Part shown: positions 27,406 to 36,917 of the stretch, piece by piece
Position numbering within the stretch: position 1 is the first letter of the stretch
Layout of the letters: each line of letters starts with the position of its first letter
NCBI RefSeq assembly: GCF_014127105.1
Contig: NZ_CP059902.1
Coordinates: forward strand, 3,716,496 to 3,780,495
Direction: 5' to 3'
From: Devosia sp. MC521
Lineage (GTDB): Bacteria; Pseudomonadota; Alphaproteobacteria; Rhizobiales; Devosiaceae
DNA length: 64,000 bases
The notes under the pieces: model-generated
Databases searched by the model: none
The model's input: only the letters and a program-made list of their open reading frames with translations
What the model was told of the DNA's origin: nothing
Translations under genes and position numbers: made by a program

Positions 27406-28353
27406 ATGGCCACGCAGGTTGATACGAAACATATGACTTCGGCAGCCCGCGTGGCCGCCCCATCGGTGTGGCGGGGGATATGGGAAAACCATGCCCCCGG
27501 CTACCTCTTCCTTTTGCCTTGGTTCATCGGCTTTTTGGGCCTGACCATCGGGCCGATTCTGACGTCTCTCTATCTCAGCTTTACCCATTTCGATCTGCTC
27601 ACCGCCCCACGCTGGGCTGGGCTCGATAACTACACGCGCATGTTCACCAACGATCCGAAGTTTGCCGCCTCTATGCGCGTCACCTTCGTCTTCGTTATCT
27701 TCTCGGTGCCGCTCAAGCTCGCCTTTGCGCTCGGCGTCGCGCTGCTGCTCAATCGCGGCATGAAGGGGCTCTCGATCTATCGCGCGCTGTTCTATCTCCC
27801 GAGCCTTTTGGGTGCCTCCGTTGCGATCGCCATTCTTTGGCGTCAGATTTTTGCCGGCAATGGTTTGGTCAATCAGGTCCTCGCCAATTTCGGCATTGAA
27901 GGCCCAAGCTGGATTTCCAATCCGAACACCTCGCTGTGGACGCTGATTATTCTGGCCGTCTGGCAGTTTGGCTCGCCCATGATCATCTTCCTCGCTGGGC
28001 TTCGTCAGATCCCGCAGGATATGTATGAGGCGGCAAGCCTTGATGGTGCGTCGCGCTGGCGTCAGTTCTGGAAGATCACCCTTCCCATGCTGACCCCGGT
28101 GGTGTTCTTCAACGCCATTATCCAGACCATTGAAGCCTTCAAGAGCTTCACCCCGTCCTTCATCATCTCGGGCGGCACAGGCGGTCCGATCAACTCGACC
28201 CTGTTCTATACGCTCTATCTTTACAACGAGGCCTTTGGCTTCTTCCGCATGGGCTATGCCTCGGCGCTCGCTTGGGTGCTGCTGATCATCGTCGCTGCGT
28301 TTACCGCCTTCTCGTTCCTCACCTCAAAGTTCTGGGTGCACTATGACGACTGA
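27406..28353 (+). CDS. Sugar ABC transporter permease, MalF-like
   Basis: Inner-membrane permease of 315 residues with about six predicted transmembrane segments, starting with YLFLLPWFIGFLGLTIGPIL. The cytoplasmic EAA loop that docks the ATPase is visible (YEAASLDGASRWRQFWKITLPML). ATG at 27406 with AGGGGAC upstream. It overlaps the next permease gene by 11 bases. Partner of the receptor at 26093 and the ATPase at 31415. Confidence 0.93.
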   Translation: MATQVDTKHMTSAARVAAPSVWRGIWENHAPGYLFLLPWFIGFLGLTIGPILTSLYLSFTHFDLLTAPRWAGLDNYTRMFTNDPKFAASMRVTFVFVIFSVPLKLAFALGVALLLNRGMKGLSIYRALFYLPSLLGASVAIAILWRQIFAGNGLVNQVLANFGIEGPSWISNPNTSLWTLIILAVWQFGSPMIIFLAGLRQIPQDMYEAASLDGASRWRQFWKITLPMLTPVVFFNAIIQTIEAFKSFTPSFIISGGTGGPINSTLFYTLYLYNEAFGFFRMGYASALAWVLLIIVAAFTAFSFLTSKFWVHYDD

Positions 28354-29230
28354 TGCAGACCGTCTCACCGTCGTGACCTCGACGTCACCGACCCGCAAAC
28401 GCATCATGTCGGTTGTGGCGCATGGCTTGCTGATCACTGCGTCGATCATCATGCTCTACCCCTTGCTATGGCTTCTTGCGGCGTCATTCCGCCCTGAGAA
28501 CGAGATCTTCACCTCGGGCATTTCGGTGCTGCCGAGTCTGAATTGGAGCATTGATAGCTACTTCCGTGGCTGGAATGGGTTGCGCGTTGGCTTTGGCCAG
28601 CTCTTCCTCAATTCCTTTGTCATCTCCGGCCTGTCGGTGATCGGCAATGTCATGGCCTGCTCGCTGGCCGCCTTTGCCTTTGCGCGCCTCGAGTTCTTTG
28701 GCCGCAACTTCTGGTTCGCCATGATGCTGATGACGCTCATGCTGCCCTATCAGGTCACCCTGATCCCGCAGTATGTGATGTTCCTCAACATGGGCTGGGT
28801 GAACAGCTTCCTTCCCCTCGTCGTGCCAAAGTTCTTGGCCGCCGACGCCTTCTTCATCTTCCTGATGGTGCAGTTCTTCCGTGGCATCCCCAAGGAGCTT
28901 GATGAAGCCGCGCGTATGGACGGGGCAGGGCCGTGGCGCATCTATTGGAAGATTCTTCTTCCCTTGAGCACGCCGGTTCTGGCGACCGCCGCGATCTTCA
29001 CCTTCATCTGGACCTGGGACGATTTCTTTGGCCCGCTGATCTATCTTTCCGATCTGCGCCAATACACCGTCATGCTCGGTCTGCGCACCTTCGTCGATAG
29101 CACCGGCCAGTCCGACTACGGCGGCATGTTCGCCATGAGCGTCCTCGCTCTGGTGCCGATCTTCGTCTTCTTCCTCGCCTTCCAGCGCCTCCTCATCGAG
29201 GGCATTGCCACCACCGGCATGAAGCGCTGA
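28343..29230 (+). CDS. Sugar ABC transporter permease, MalG-like
   Basis: Second permease subunit, 295 residues with about six membrane segments (LLITASIIMLYPLLWLLAAS first). The EAA motif is LDEAARMDGAGPWRIYWKILLP. MalG-type permeases pair with MalF-type ones in CUT1 importers. Its start lies inside the previous gene (11-base overlap), indicating translational coupling. Confidence 0.93.
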   Translation: MTTDADRLTVVTSTSPTRKRIMSVVAHGLLITASIIMLYPLLWLLAASFRPENEIFTSGISVLPSLNWSIDSYFRGWNGLRVGFGQLFLNSFVISGLSVIGNVMACSLAAFAFARLEFFGRNFWFAMMLMTLMLPYQVTLIPQYVMFLNMGWVNSFLPLVVPKFLAADAFFIFLMVQFFRGIPKELDEAARMDGAGPWRIYWKILLPLSTPVLATAAIFTFIWTWDDFFGPLIYLSDLRQYTVMLGLRTFVDSTGQSDYGGMFAMSVLALVPIFVFFLAFQRLLIEGIATTGMKR

Positions 29231-29249
29231 TCGCGGACCTAAATTGCAC

Positions 29250-29274
29250 AGGAGCGGCCACACCCGCCGCTCCT
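29250..29274 (+). promoter_or_regulatory. Intercistronic hairpin in the transporter operon
   Basis: AGGAGCGGC (29250-29258) and GCCGCTCCT (29266-29274) form a perfect 9-bp stem with a 7-base loop, 19 bases after the second permease. No U-run follows. It may stabilise the upstream transporter mRNA relative to the dehydrogenase genes, or partly terminate. Confidence 0.55.
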
Positions 29275-29307
29275 TCCAGACCAAATTGAATTGAGGGTTC
29301 TCCTCCA

Positions 29308-30324
29308 ATGACGATTAAGTTTGCAGCCATCGGCGTCAACCACGCCCATATTTACGGGCAGGTCGATTGCCTCAAGCGCGCTGGTGCGCAGTTTGTTGGC
29401 TTCTATTCGGCTGAAGACGACCTCGCCGCCACTTTTGGCGCGAAATATCCCGAAGCGCCGCGCGTGTCCGATCCGGCCGTCCTGCTCGAAGACCCGTCCA
29501 TTCAGATCATCACAACCGCCGCAATTCCCGGCGATCGCGCCGAGATCTGCCTCGCCGCCATGCGCCACGGCAAAGACGTGCTCACTGACAAGCCGGGCAT
29601 GATTTCCTTTGCCCAGTTTGACGAGATCCGCCGCGTCCAAAAGGAAACCGGCCGCATCTTCTCCGTGCTTTACTCCGAGCACTTTGAAGTTCCGGCTGCG
29701 GTCGAAGCAGGCAATCTCATTGCGTCTGGCGCCATCGGCAAGGTGGTCAACACCATCGGCATGGGCCCGCATTCTTTGCGCCTCAACAATCGCCCCGATT
29801 GGTTCTTCACCCGCAATCGCTACGGCGGCATTTTGTGCGACATCGCCAGCCACCAGTTCGAGCAGTTCCTGTTCTTCTCGGATGCCATGGATGGCGAAGT
29901 GGTGTCTGCTTCCGTTGCCAACCGCAATAACCTACACCGTCCGGGCCTTCAGGATGTTGGCGATGCTCACGTCCGCACGCAAAACACCACCGGCTATGTC
30001 CGCGTCGATTGGTACACCCCCGAAGGTCTCCCCACTTGGGGCGATGGACGCCTGACCATTTTGGGCACTGAGGGCTATATCGAGTTGAGGAAATACGTCG
30101 ATATCGACGGCAAGCCCGGCGATAACCACCTCTTCCTCGTCGATAAAAAGGGCGTCCACTACAAGGATTGCTCTGGCGTCGAGCTGCCCTTTGGCCGCCA
30201 GTTCCTCGACGACGTGCGCAATCGCACCGAAACTGCCATGCCACAAGAGCGCTGCTTTAATGCCATGAAAATGGCCCTCAATGCTCAAAATCTGGCCGAG
30301 CAAGGCACGGAGTGGGCCCAATGA
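29308..30324 (+). CDS. Gfo/Idh/MocA family oxidoreductase, first copy
   Basis: NAD(P)-dependent sugar or polyol dehydrogenase family, 338 residues. N-terminal Rossmann fold (FAAIGVNHAHIYGQ), the family EKP motif present as DKPG (KDVLTDKPGMI), and a C-terminal substrate domain. The N-terminal dinucleotide motif is degenerate compared with GxGxxG (GVNHAH), so cofactor binding may be unusual. It overlaps the next family member by four bases. Likely acts on the imported carbohydrate or a keto derivative; the substrate is inferred only in general terms. Confidence 0.85.
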   Translation: MTIKFAAIGVNHAHIYGQVDCLKRAGAQFVGFYSAEDDLAATFGAKYPEAPRVSDPAVLLEDPSIQIITTAAIPGDRAEICLAAMRHGKDVLTDKPGMISFAQFDEIRRVQKETGRIFSVLYSEHFEVPAAVEAGNLIASGAIGKVVNTIGMGPHSLRLNNRPDWFFTRNRYGGILCDIASHQFEQFLFFSDAMDGEVVSASVANRNNLHRPGLQDVGDAHVRTQNTTGYVRVDWYTPEGLPTWGDGRLTILGTEGYIELRKYVDIDGKPGDNHLFLVDKKGVHYKDCSGVELPFGRQFLDDVRNRTETAMPQERCFNAMKMALNAQNLAEQGTEWAQ

Positions 30325-31400
30325 GCCGCGTCTATAACGTTGCTGTCGTCGGCATGGGCATTGGCCGCAGCCACATTGTCGAAGGCTATCTGACCAATCC
30401 CGACAAGTTCAAAGTTTTGGCGCTATGCGACCTTAACGTCGAGCGCATGAATGCGGTGGGCGACGAGTTCGGCATCGAACGTCGCATCACCAATTTCGAT
30501 GATCTCCTCACCATGGCCGACGTTGATATTATCGACGTCTGCACCCCGCCCATGCTGCACCACCCGATGACGCTGGCCGCCCTCAAGGCGAACAAGCACG
30601 TCATCTGCGAAAAGCCGCTGGTTGGTTCTCTGGCGCAGGTCGATGAAGTCATCGCCGCCGAGGCCCAGTCAAAAGGCCGCCTCATGCCGGTCTTCCAATA
30701 TCGATTTGGCGATGGCGTCGAACAGGCAAAAACCATCATCGACGCTGGCATTGCCGGAAAGCCTTATGTCGGCACCGTCGAAACCCTCTGGCGTCGTGGC
30801 CCCGATTATTACGCCGTGCCGTGGCGCGGTAAGTGGGCTACCGAGCTCGGTGGGGTGCTCATGACCCACGCCATTCACCCCCATGACATGTTCACCTATC
30901 TCATGGGCGACGTATCCCGCCTCTTTGGTCGCGTCGCCACTCGCGTCAACGACATTGAAGTCGAAGATTGCGTCTCCGCTTCCGTCGAAATGGCGAGCGG
31001 CGCTCTGGGTAGCTTCACGGCAACCCTTGGCTCCTCCACCGACATTTCGCGTATTCGTCTGGCGTTTGAAAACGTCACCTTCGAAAGCGATCACGCGCCT
31101 TACAATCCCGGCGACAAGCCGTGGAAGATCGAGCCGCGCAATCCAGAAACGGCGGCCAAGATCGAAGCTCTACTAAAAGATTGGAAGCACGTCCCGTCGC
31201 GTTTCCAAACGCAGATGGCGCGCTTTTACGATGCGCTAGAAGCCAATGGCCCGCTGCCCGTCACTAGTGCCGACTCTCGTCGCGCGCTGGAACTGGTCAC
31301 GGCCTTTTACCACTCGTCTTCAACCCACACTGAGGTTGAACTTCCCCTCCGCCCCGATCACCCGCTCTATCAGAGCTGGGTTCCGGCCGCATTCCGCTAA
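30321..31400 (+). CDS. Gfo/Idh/MocA family oxidoreductase, second copy
   Basis: Second dehydrogenase of the operon, 359 residues. Rossmann motif VAVVGMGIGRSH fits GxGxxG, the EKP motif is intact (HVICEKPLVG), and a conserved substrate-domain histidine region is visible (HAIHPHDMFTYLMG). The ATG at 30321 overlaps the upstream stop as ATGA. Paired Gfo/Idh enzymes in one operon often act in sequence, for example oxidation to a 3-keto sugar and later reduction; that is inference here. Confidence 0.88.
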   Translation: MSRVYNVAVVGMGIGRSHIVEGYLTNPDKFKVLALCDLNVERMNAVGDEFGIERRITNFDDLLTMADVDIIDVCTPPMLHHPMTLAALKANKHVICEKPLVGSLAQVDEVIAAEAQSKGRLMPVFQYRFGDGVEQAKTIIDAGIAGKPYVGTVETLWRRGPDYYAVPWRGKWATELGGVLMTHAIHPHDMFTYLMGDVSRLFGRVATRVNDIEVEDCVSASVEMASGALGSFTATLGSSTDISRIRLAFENVTFESDHAPYNPGDKPWKIEPRNPETAAKIEALLKDWKHVPSRFQTQMARFYDALEANGPLPVTSADSRRALELVTAFYHSSSTHTEVELPLRPDHPLYQSWVPAAFR

Positions 31401-31414
31401 CAGGGAGATCCACT

Positions 31415-32476
31415 ATGGCAACCAGCATCGAACTGCGGCAGATTAAAAAGGCCTATGGCGAAGTCCCGGTCATTCACGGCGTTGATCTCACCATCGAGCC
31501 GGGGCAATTCACCGTCTTCGTTGGCCCCTCCGGCTGCGGCAAGTCCACCCTCCTGCGCATGATCGCGGGTCTTGAGCCGATCACTGGCGGGGACCTCATC
31601 ATTGATGGTCAGCGCATGAACGACGTGCCCGCTGCCAAGCGCGGCATCGCCATGGTGTTCCAGTCCTATGCGCTTTATCCGCATATGTCGGTCTATCAGA
31701 ACCTGGCCTTTGGCCTTGAGACCGCACGCATGCCCAAGGCCGAGATCGAAAAACGGGTGCAGCAGGCCGCGGCGATCCTCAAGATCGAGCCGCTCCTCAA
31801 GCGCAAGCCAAAGCAGCTCTCAGGCGGTCAGCGCCAACGCGTCGCCATTGGCCGGGCTATCGTACGCGAGCCAAAGATCTTCCTCTTTGACGAACCGCTG
31901 TCCAACCTCGACGCCGAACTGCGCGTTGCCATGCGCGTGGAGATTGCAAAACTCCACAACGACCTTGGCAACACCATGATCTACGTGACCCACGATCAGG
32001 TCGAAGCCATGACCATGGCCGACAAGATCGTGGTTCTGCGCGCGGGTATTCTGGAACAGGCCGGCGCGCCGCTCGATCTTTATAACAATCCGCGAAACCT
32101 CTTTGTGGCCGGGTTCATCGGTTCGCCGAAAATGAACTTCCTCACCGCCACAGTTGAGAACGGTGCCGTCAAAGCTGCGGGGTCCTCCCTGCTCCTCGGC
32201 CGCGACGTCACCGGAACCAAAACTCTGGGCATCCGCCCGGAGCACATCACCATCTCGGAAGGCAGCGGCATCAAGTTCGCCGACGTGCGCGTCGACCTGA
32301 TCGAGAACCTCGGCGGCCAAACTGTGGTCTATGCCACCACCTCTGATGGTGAAGCGCTCACAGTCGTTCTTGAAGGCCAGCGCGCGGTCGCAATGGGCGC
32401 AACGATCACCCTCTATCTCGATCCGAGCAAGGTTCACGTCTTCGACGAAGCTGGAAACGCCATAAGCCAATCCTAG
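31415..32476 (+). CDS. Sugar ABC transporter ATP-binding protein, UgpC/MsmK-like
   Basis: ATPase of the CUT1 importer, 353 residues. Walker A GPSGCGKST at about residues 36-44, signature LSGGQRQRVAIGRA, Walker B IFLFDEPLSNLDAE, H-loop VTHDQVEAMT, then the C-terminal TOBE/MalK-like regulatory domain (LGIRPEHITIS). It is the last gene of the transporter operon and is closed by a strong terminator. ATPases of this type can serve several importers. Confidence 0.94.
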   Translation: MATSIELRQIKKAYGEVPVIHGVDLTIEPGQFTVFVGPSGCGKSTLLRMIAGLEPITGGDLIIDGQRMNDVPAAKRGIAMVFQSYALYPHMSVYQNLAFGLETARMPKAEIEKRVQQAAAILKIEPLLKRKPKQLSGGQRQRVAIGRAIVREPKIFLFDEPLSNLDAELRVAMRVEIAKLHNDLGNTMIYVTHDQVEAMTMADKIVVLRAGILEQAGAPLDLYNNPRNLFVAGFIGSPKMNFLTATVENGAVKAAGSSLLLGRDVTGTKTLGIRPEHITISEGSGIKFADVRVDLIENLGGQTVVYATTSDGEALTVVLEGQRAVAMGATITLYLDPSKVHVFDEAGNAISQS

Positions 32477-32506
32477 GCCCCTCTACAGGCCCAAAAGTGC
32501 CAGCCA

Positions 32507-32545
32507 AAAGCCCCGTGTATGCCCATCCACGGGGCTTTCTTTTTG
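32507..32545. terminator. Bidirectional terminator between transporter operon and katE
   Basis: AAAGCCCCGTG (32507-32517) pairs with CACGGGGCTTT (32528-32538), followed by CTTTTTGG. On the minus strand the same stem serves katE. Confidence 0.9.
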
Positions 32546-32548
32546 GTG

Positions 32549-34690
32549 TTAGGGCAGGTCACGGACCTTGGGTTCGCGCGCCCAATGACGCACCGGCCCA
32601 ACCGAGATCAGCTCCTCAATCGGCACAACGCCCTCGTCTTTTTCAACGCGAGCGGCATCGAGCAAGATTTGTGTCCCCTTGCAATGGGCAATGGTTTTGC
32701 AATGCGCGAACGCGTCCATAAACCATTGAATTGCGGCACCATTTTTGAGCAGCTTTTCGGCAGCGTCTGGCATGAGGATTGACGCCACAGCATCAAAAAT
32801 CACCGCAGGCGAACCCTCAAGTTTTCCATCAGCCTTGAGCGTTCCACCCTTAACTGGAATACCGCCAACCTTAGGCGCGACCAAAAACGCTGTCCCGCCA
32901 GCGCCTTCGATCTCGCTTTTCAGCTGATCAATACTGGCCTTATCCGACCCTTCGGCGAACAAAATGCCAATCTTACGCCCCTCAAAAGTCTTCTTCGCCT
33001 GCTTCTGGATAGAGAGCGCATCGGATGTGCCAAGGTCCACAGGCTCTCTCGCGGCCTTGGATTTTGCGGGCAAATCCATCGCGAGGCCCGCGGCGACACG
33101 TTTGGCTAACCCCTCGTCAATATTGCGCAAATTGCTCATGACGCGGACACGCACATGCTCCAGCGTCACCTTCGAGAGCTCGAACACAATCGCGTCGATG
33201 AGATGGGCCTGCTCATTCCCGGTCTGGCTTTTGAAGAACAGGCGCGCCTGCGAATAATGATCCGCAAACAAATCCGCGCGCATGCGAAGCTTCTCGGTCG
33301 GATCGTTGCGCTCGCCATTCTCGGCGAGCGTTGTAAAACCGCTGTCGAGAGAAGCCCTTGGCCCGGAGTTCTCCCCGGCCTCGTAAAGGCTGTTAGGTTC
33401 ATAATTCGCGCGACCCTTAGGTACGAGCGTTTGCATCATGCCGTCGCGTTGGAAATTATGGAAAGGGCACTTTGGAGCATTGATCGGGATCTGGTGGAAA
33501 TTCGTCGTGCCCAAACGCGATTTTTGCGTGTCGAGATAGGAGAACAACCGGCCCTGGAGCAGCGGGTCGTTTGAGAAATCAATGCCGGTAATTAGATTGG
33601 ATGGCAAAAAAGCCACCTGCTCCGTTTCGGCAAAGAAATTGTCGACGTTCCGATTGAGCGTCATACGGCCAATGATCTCGACCGGAATCTCTTCCTCCGG
33701 AATAAGCTTGGTGGCGTCGAGCACGTCATAAGGCTGTTTGGCGGCCCATGCTTCGTCAAAAACCTGCACACCCAAATCCCATTGCGGGAAGTCGCCACCG
33801 TCTATTGCTTCAAACAAGTCCCGGCGATGGAAGTCTGGGTCAGCCCCAGCCAGTTTCACCGCTTCATCCCAAGTCGTTGATTCAATTCCTAAAACTGGTT
33901 TCCAGTGGAATTTAACAAACGTGCCTTCACCCTTTGCATTGACGAAGCGGAAGGTGTGGACGCCAAAGCCTTCGATCATGCGCAAGGACCGTGGAATGCC
34001 GCGATCCGACATGGCCCACATGATCATATGGCTGGTTTCTGGCATCAGGCTCACCCAGTCCCAGAACGTGTCATGGGCCGAAGCGGCCTGCGGATAGCCG
34101 CGATCGGCTTCCATCTTAACGCTATGAACCAAATCAGGAAATTTCATTGCATCCTGGATAAAGAACACCGGAATGTCGTTGCCGACGAGGTCCCAATTGC
34201 CCTCTTCCGTATAGAGTTTGACGGCAAAGCCGCGTACATCGCGCGGCGTGTCGACCGAACCAGCGCCACCAGCCACGGTCGAAAACCGCACGAACACCGG
34301 GCAGCTCGTGCCAGCCTTTTGAAAGAGCTGCGCTTTTGTGAGTTGGGGAATCGCTTTGGTGACTTCAAACACCCCATGCGCGCCGGACCCACGAGCATGC
34401 ACAATGCGTTCGGGGATGCGCTCATGGTCAAAGTGGAAGATTTTTTCGCGCAGCACGAAATCTTCGAGCAGCGTCGGACCGCGCGATCCGGCCTTGAGAC
34501 TGTTCTGATTGTCGGGAATGCGATGACCGTGGTTGTCGGTCAGAAAAGCGCTGGGGTCCGCCCCCATGGGAGCCTGCTGCTGTAACTCGCCAGAGTTGCC
34601 GCGCTTCTCGTCGGGCGTGAATTGTACTTCGCCGGGTGCGTGCTCATGTAAGCTATTGGAATTAGAAGGAGAGTTTTTCTCGTCTGGCAT
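32549..34690 (-). CDS. katE: Catalase HPII, large-subunit type
   Basis: Monofunctional heme catalase that breaks down hydrogen peroxide. At 713 residues it is the large-subunit form. Seen: the active-site histidine region [15 protein letters not shown], the asparagine region around [16 protein letters not shown], the proximal heme tyrosine in [14 protein letters not shown], and an extra C-terminal flavodoxin/GATase-like domain ([18 protein letters not shown]). The N-terminal 60 residues are polar, as in E. coli HPII. ATG at 34690 with GGAGAA upstream. Monocistronic. Confidence 0.95.
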   Translation of the reverse strand: MPDEKNSPSNSNSLHEHAPGEVQFTPDEKRGNSGELQQQAPMGADPSAFLTDNHGHRIPDNQNSLKAGSRGPTLLEDFVLREKIFHFDHERIPERIVHARGSGAHGVFEVTKAIPQLTKAQLFQKAGTSCPVFVRFSTVAGGAGSVDTPRDVRGFAVKLYTEEGNWDLVGNDIPVFFIQDAMKFPDLVHSVKMEADRGYPQAASAHDTFWDWVSLMPETSHMIMWAMSDRGIPRSLRMIEGFGVHTFRFVNAKGEGTFVKFHWKPVLGIESTTWDEAVKLAGADPDFHRRDLFEAIDGGDFPQWDLGVQVFDEAWAAKQPYDVLDATKLIPEEEIPVEIIGRMTLNRNVDNFFAETEQVAFLPSNLITGIDFSNDPLLQGRLFSYLDTQKSRLGTTNFHQIPINAPKCPFHNFQRDGMMQTLVPKGRANYEPNSLYEAGENSGPRASLDSGFTTLAENGERNDPTEKLRMRADLFADHYSQARLFFKSQTGNEQAHLIDAIVFELSKVTLEHVRVRVMSNLRNIDEGLAKRVAAGLAMDLPAKSKAAREPVDLGTSDALSIQKQAKKTFEGRKIGILFAEGSDKASIDQLKSEIEGAGGTAFLVAPKVGGIPVKGGTLKADGKLEGSPAVIFDAVASILMPDAAEKLLKNGAAIQWFMDAFAHCKTIAHCKGTQILLDAARVEKDEGVVPIEELISVGPVRHWAREPKVRDLP

Positions 34691-34828
34691 GGGGTTCTCC
34701 GCAGAACAAGGTCTGTCGGGGGCCGCACCGGAATGGTCTCAACAGCGGCACCCTAATCCAAGAGAACTCTTGGGGAGCAGTGCCGTTCCGCCAAAGCCAG
34801 GTTCTGGTCAGGAAGTGAACGCCAAACA

Positions 34829-34852
34829 ACAAAAAGGCCCCCGAAGGAGCCG
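34829..34852 (-). terminator. Terminator of the tRNA-Gly pair
   Basis: On the minus strand GGCTCC-TTCG-GGGGCC followed by TTTTTGTTGTT, 29 bases beyond the second tRNA. Confidence 0.8.
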
Positions 34853-34880
34853 ATTTGTTTTGCCAACTATTTCACCGAAT

Positions 34881-34955
34881 TGGAGCGGGCGATGGGATTC
34901 GAACCCACGACCCTAACCTTGGCAAGGTTATGCTCTACCCCTGAGCTACACCCGC
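34881..34955 (-). tRNA. tRNA-Gly (GCC), copy 2
   Basis: 75 bases including an encoded CCA. Acceptor GCGGGTG/CGCCCGC, D-arm TAGCTCAGGGGTAGAGC, anticodon stem-loop AACCTTGCCAAGGTT with anticodon GCC, T-arm GTGGGTTCGAATCCCA. Identical to the copy at 35029-35103, which lies upstream in the same transcript. Confidence 0.97.
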
Positions 34956-35028
34956 ATTCCGTATCGGTATAGAAGATTTCCTCGCGGAAGGTTATCTTCT
35001 GGTCAAAGCCCTAAGGCCTTGAAGTATT

Positions 35029-35103
35029 TGGAGCGGGCGATGGGATTCGAACCCACGACCCTAACCTTGGCAAGGTTATGCTCTACCCCTGAGCTACACC
35101 CGC
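35029..35103 (-). tRNA. tRNA-Gly (GCC), copy 1
   Basis: 75 bases with encoded CCA, identical to the copy at 34881-34955 and 73 bases upstream of it in transcription order. Anticodon GCC reads GGC/GGU glycine codons. A plausible promoter on the minus strand has TTGCAA near 35172-35177 and CATATA near 35149-35154. Confidence 0.97.
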
Positions 35104-35299
35104 GCTCCGTTTTTGTTGCCGCGCCTTGTCGTTGCGCCAACGAGGGCTTATATGCCCAATCGCCCGGCTGATTGCAACCCGATATTTTCCGGAGACCCAA
35201 CTTGTTCAAAGGGCTGTGGGAAACGCTCTTGAAACGCTAGGCGGAACAAGGGAAAAAGGGGTCCAAGGCTTTGTAGCAAAAGCAGAAGAGCAGATTGCC

Positions 35300-36241
35300 A
35301 TGACCATGTCGTTTGATGCAGCACCCAGTGCTTCTCGTCCTCCTGCAGAGCTAATCCGCGATGGTAGTGACGCCGGTTTTAAAGCGGATGTGATCGACGC
35401 ATCCCTAGAGACTCCAGTCCTTGTGGACTTCTGGGCCCCTTGGTGCGGCCCTTGCCGCCAGCTTGGCCCAGCCATTGAAAAAGTGGTTGCCGAAAAGGCC
35501 GGAGCCATCCGTCTCGTCAAAATTAATATCGACGAACATCCTCATTTTGCTGGCCAACTTGGCGTCCAGTCCATTCCGGCGGTCTTCGCATTTGCTGGCG
35601 GTCGCCCGGTCGATGGCTTTATGGGCGCTATGCCAGAAGGCGAAGTGCGCCGTTTTGCCGAGCGCGTTATTTCGGCTGCGCCTGCAGGACAACCGGCTGC
35701 CGATACGCTCGAAAGCCAAATCGCGGATGCTCTCAACATCGCGCAGCAGGCAATTGCCGCTGGCGATCTCCCGCAAGCCGCTGAAATCTTTGGCATGGTT
35801 CTCCAGCACGTCCCTGATCACGCTCAGGCGCTGATCGGATTGGCCGGTGTCTATTTGGCCGCCGATGAGCTTGAAGAAGCACGCGCAACCTTGGATGCTG
35901 TTCCCGAAGCTGGCCGCACCGGCGACGCTTACAATGCCTTGGTCAATGCCATTCGCCTCAAGGACGAGGCCGCAGGCCTATCCGAATCTGCGGCGCTAGA
36001 AGCCACAGTGGCTGCCGAGCCCGACAATCATCAGGCGCGCTTTGATCTCGCCATGGTGCTCAATGCTGAAGGCAAGCGCGTCGAAGCAGCGGAAGCTTTG
36101 GTCACGATTTTCAAGCGCGATCGCACTTGGAATGAAGATGCGGCCCGCAAGAAACTGCTCGAGTTCTTCGAGGCTTGGGGCTTTAAAGACCCGGCAACCG
36201 TTAAGGGTCGCCGTCTCCTCTCTGCAGCGCTGTTTTCCTAA
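35300..36241 (+). CDS. cnoX: Thioredoxin-TPR co-chaperone, CnoX/YbbN-like
   Basis: A 313-residue protein with an N-terminal thioredoxin domain (VLVDFWAPWCGPCRQLGPA, active site WCGPC intact) and a C-terminal TPR-like region (AAGDLPQAAEIFGMVLQHVP and later repeats). This is the layout of CnoX/YbbN, which protects proteins from oxidative aggregation and hands them to chaperones. Unlike E. coli YbbN, the redox cysteines are both present. ATG at 35300 or 35306. Followed 7 bases later by the Lon-N gene, an arrangement common in Rhizobiales. Confidence 0.88.
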   Translation: MTMSFDAAPSASRPPAELIRDGSDAGFKADVIDASLETPVLVDFWAPWCGPCRQLGPAIEKVVAEKAGAIRLVKINIDEHPHFAGQLGVQSIPAVFAFAGGRPVDGFMGAMPEGEVRRFAERVISAAPAGQPAADTLESQIADALNIAQQAIAAGDLPQAAEIFGMVLQHVPDHAQALIGLAGVYLAADELEEARATLDAVPEAGRTGDAYNALVNAIRLKDEAAGLSESAALEATVAAEPDNHQARFDLAMVLNAEGKRVEAAEALVTIFKRDRTWNEDAARKKLLEFFEAWGFKDPATVKGRRLLSAALFS

Positions 36242-36248
36242 GGATACT

Positions 36249-36917
36249 ATGCCTACGCGCCCCACAAGCATTGCTGAGCTGCCGCAATCGGTTGCCATCT
36301 TCCCGCTGAGTGGGGCGCTGCTGCTGCCCTTTTCTCATCGGCCTCTCAATATTTTTGAGCCGCGCTATATCGAGATGATCGATAAGGCCTTGGGGGGCGA
36401 TCGCCTGATCGGGCTCATCCAACCAGAAGATATGAGCGAGGAAAGTCCAAAGGGCGAAGTGCCCTTGCAGCAGATCGGCTGCCTTGGTCGCCTCACGCAT
36501 TTTGAAGACAATGCCGATGGTCGCTATTTCGTTGTTTTGGAAGGGATTTGCCGTTTCCGCCTTGAACGGGAGCTAACGGTCGATACGCCTTTCCGTCAGG
36601 CTGAAATTTCTGCTCTCGGCTATGATGCAGATTTCGAGCGCACCTATGGTGAGGGCGCGGTTGATCGCCAGCGCTTCCTCAAAATGATGCGGGACTATGC
36701 TGAATTCGCCAATTTTGAACTCAATTGGGAAGAGATTGAGAGCACAGGCACAGCTGACCTTGTCAATTTCTGCTGTATGGTGTCGCCCTATGGGGCCGCT
36801 GAAAAGCAGGTCTTGCTTGAAGCGCAAACCCTTCACGATCGTGCGGAGACCCTGATTGCCATGACAGAATACGAAATGGCACGCGGCTCTAGCGATGGCA
36901 CTGTCTCGGTGAACTAA
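36249..36917 (+). CDS. Lon N-terminal (LON substrate-binding) domain protein
   Basis: A 222-residue protein consisting of the LON substrate-binding domain alone (VAIFPLSGALLLPFSHRPLNIFEPRY), without the ATPase or protease domains. Such proteins may bind protein substrates or act as adaptors; the function is not established. It starts at the ATG of 36249, directly after cnoX, and its stop overlaps the next ATG (TAATG). Confidence 0.88.
   Translation: MPTRPTSIAELPQSVAIFPLSGALLLPFSHRPLNIFEPRYIEMIDKALGGDRLIGLIQPEDMSEESPKGEVPLQQIGCLGRLTHFEDNADGRYFVVLEGICRFRLERELTVDTPFRQAEISALGYDADFERTYGEGAVDRQRFLKMMRDYAEFANFELNWEEIESTGTADLVNFCCMVSPYGAAEKQVLLEAQTLHDRAETLIAMTEYEMARGSSDGTVSVN

Noticed and set aside
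35003..35209. 68-codon minus-strand frame over the first tRNA-Gly gene
   Set aside because: Most of it is the tRNA itself and its promoter.
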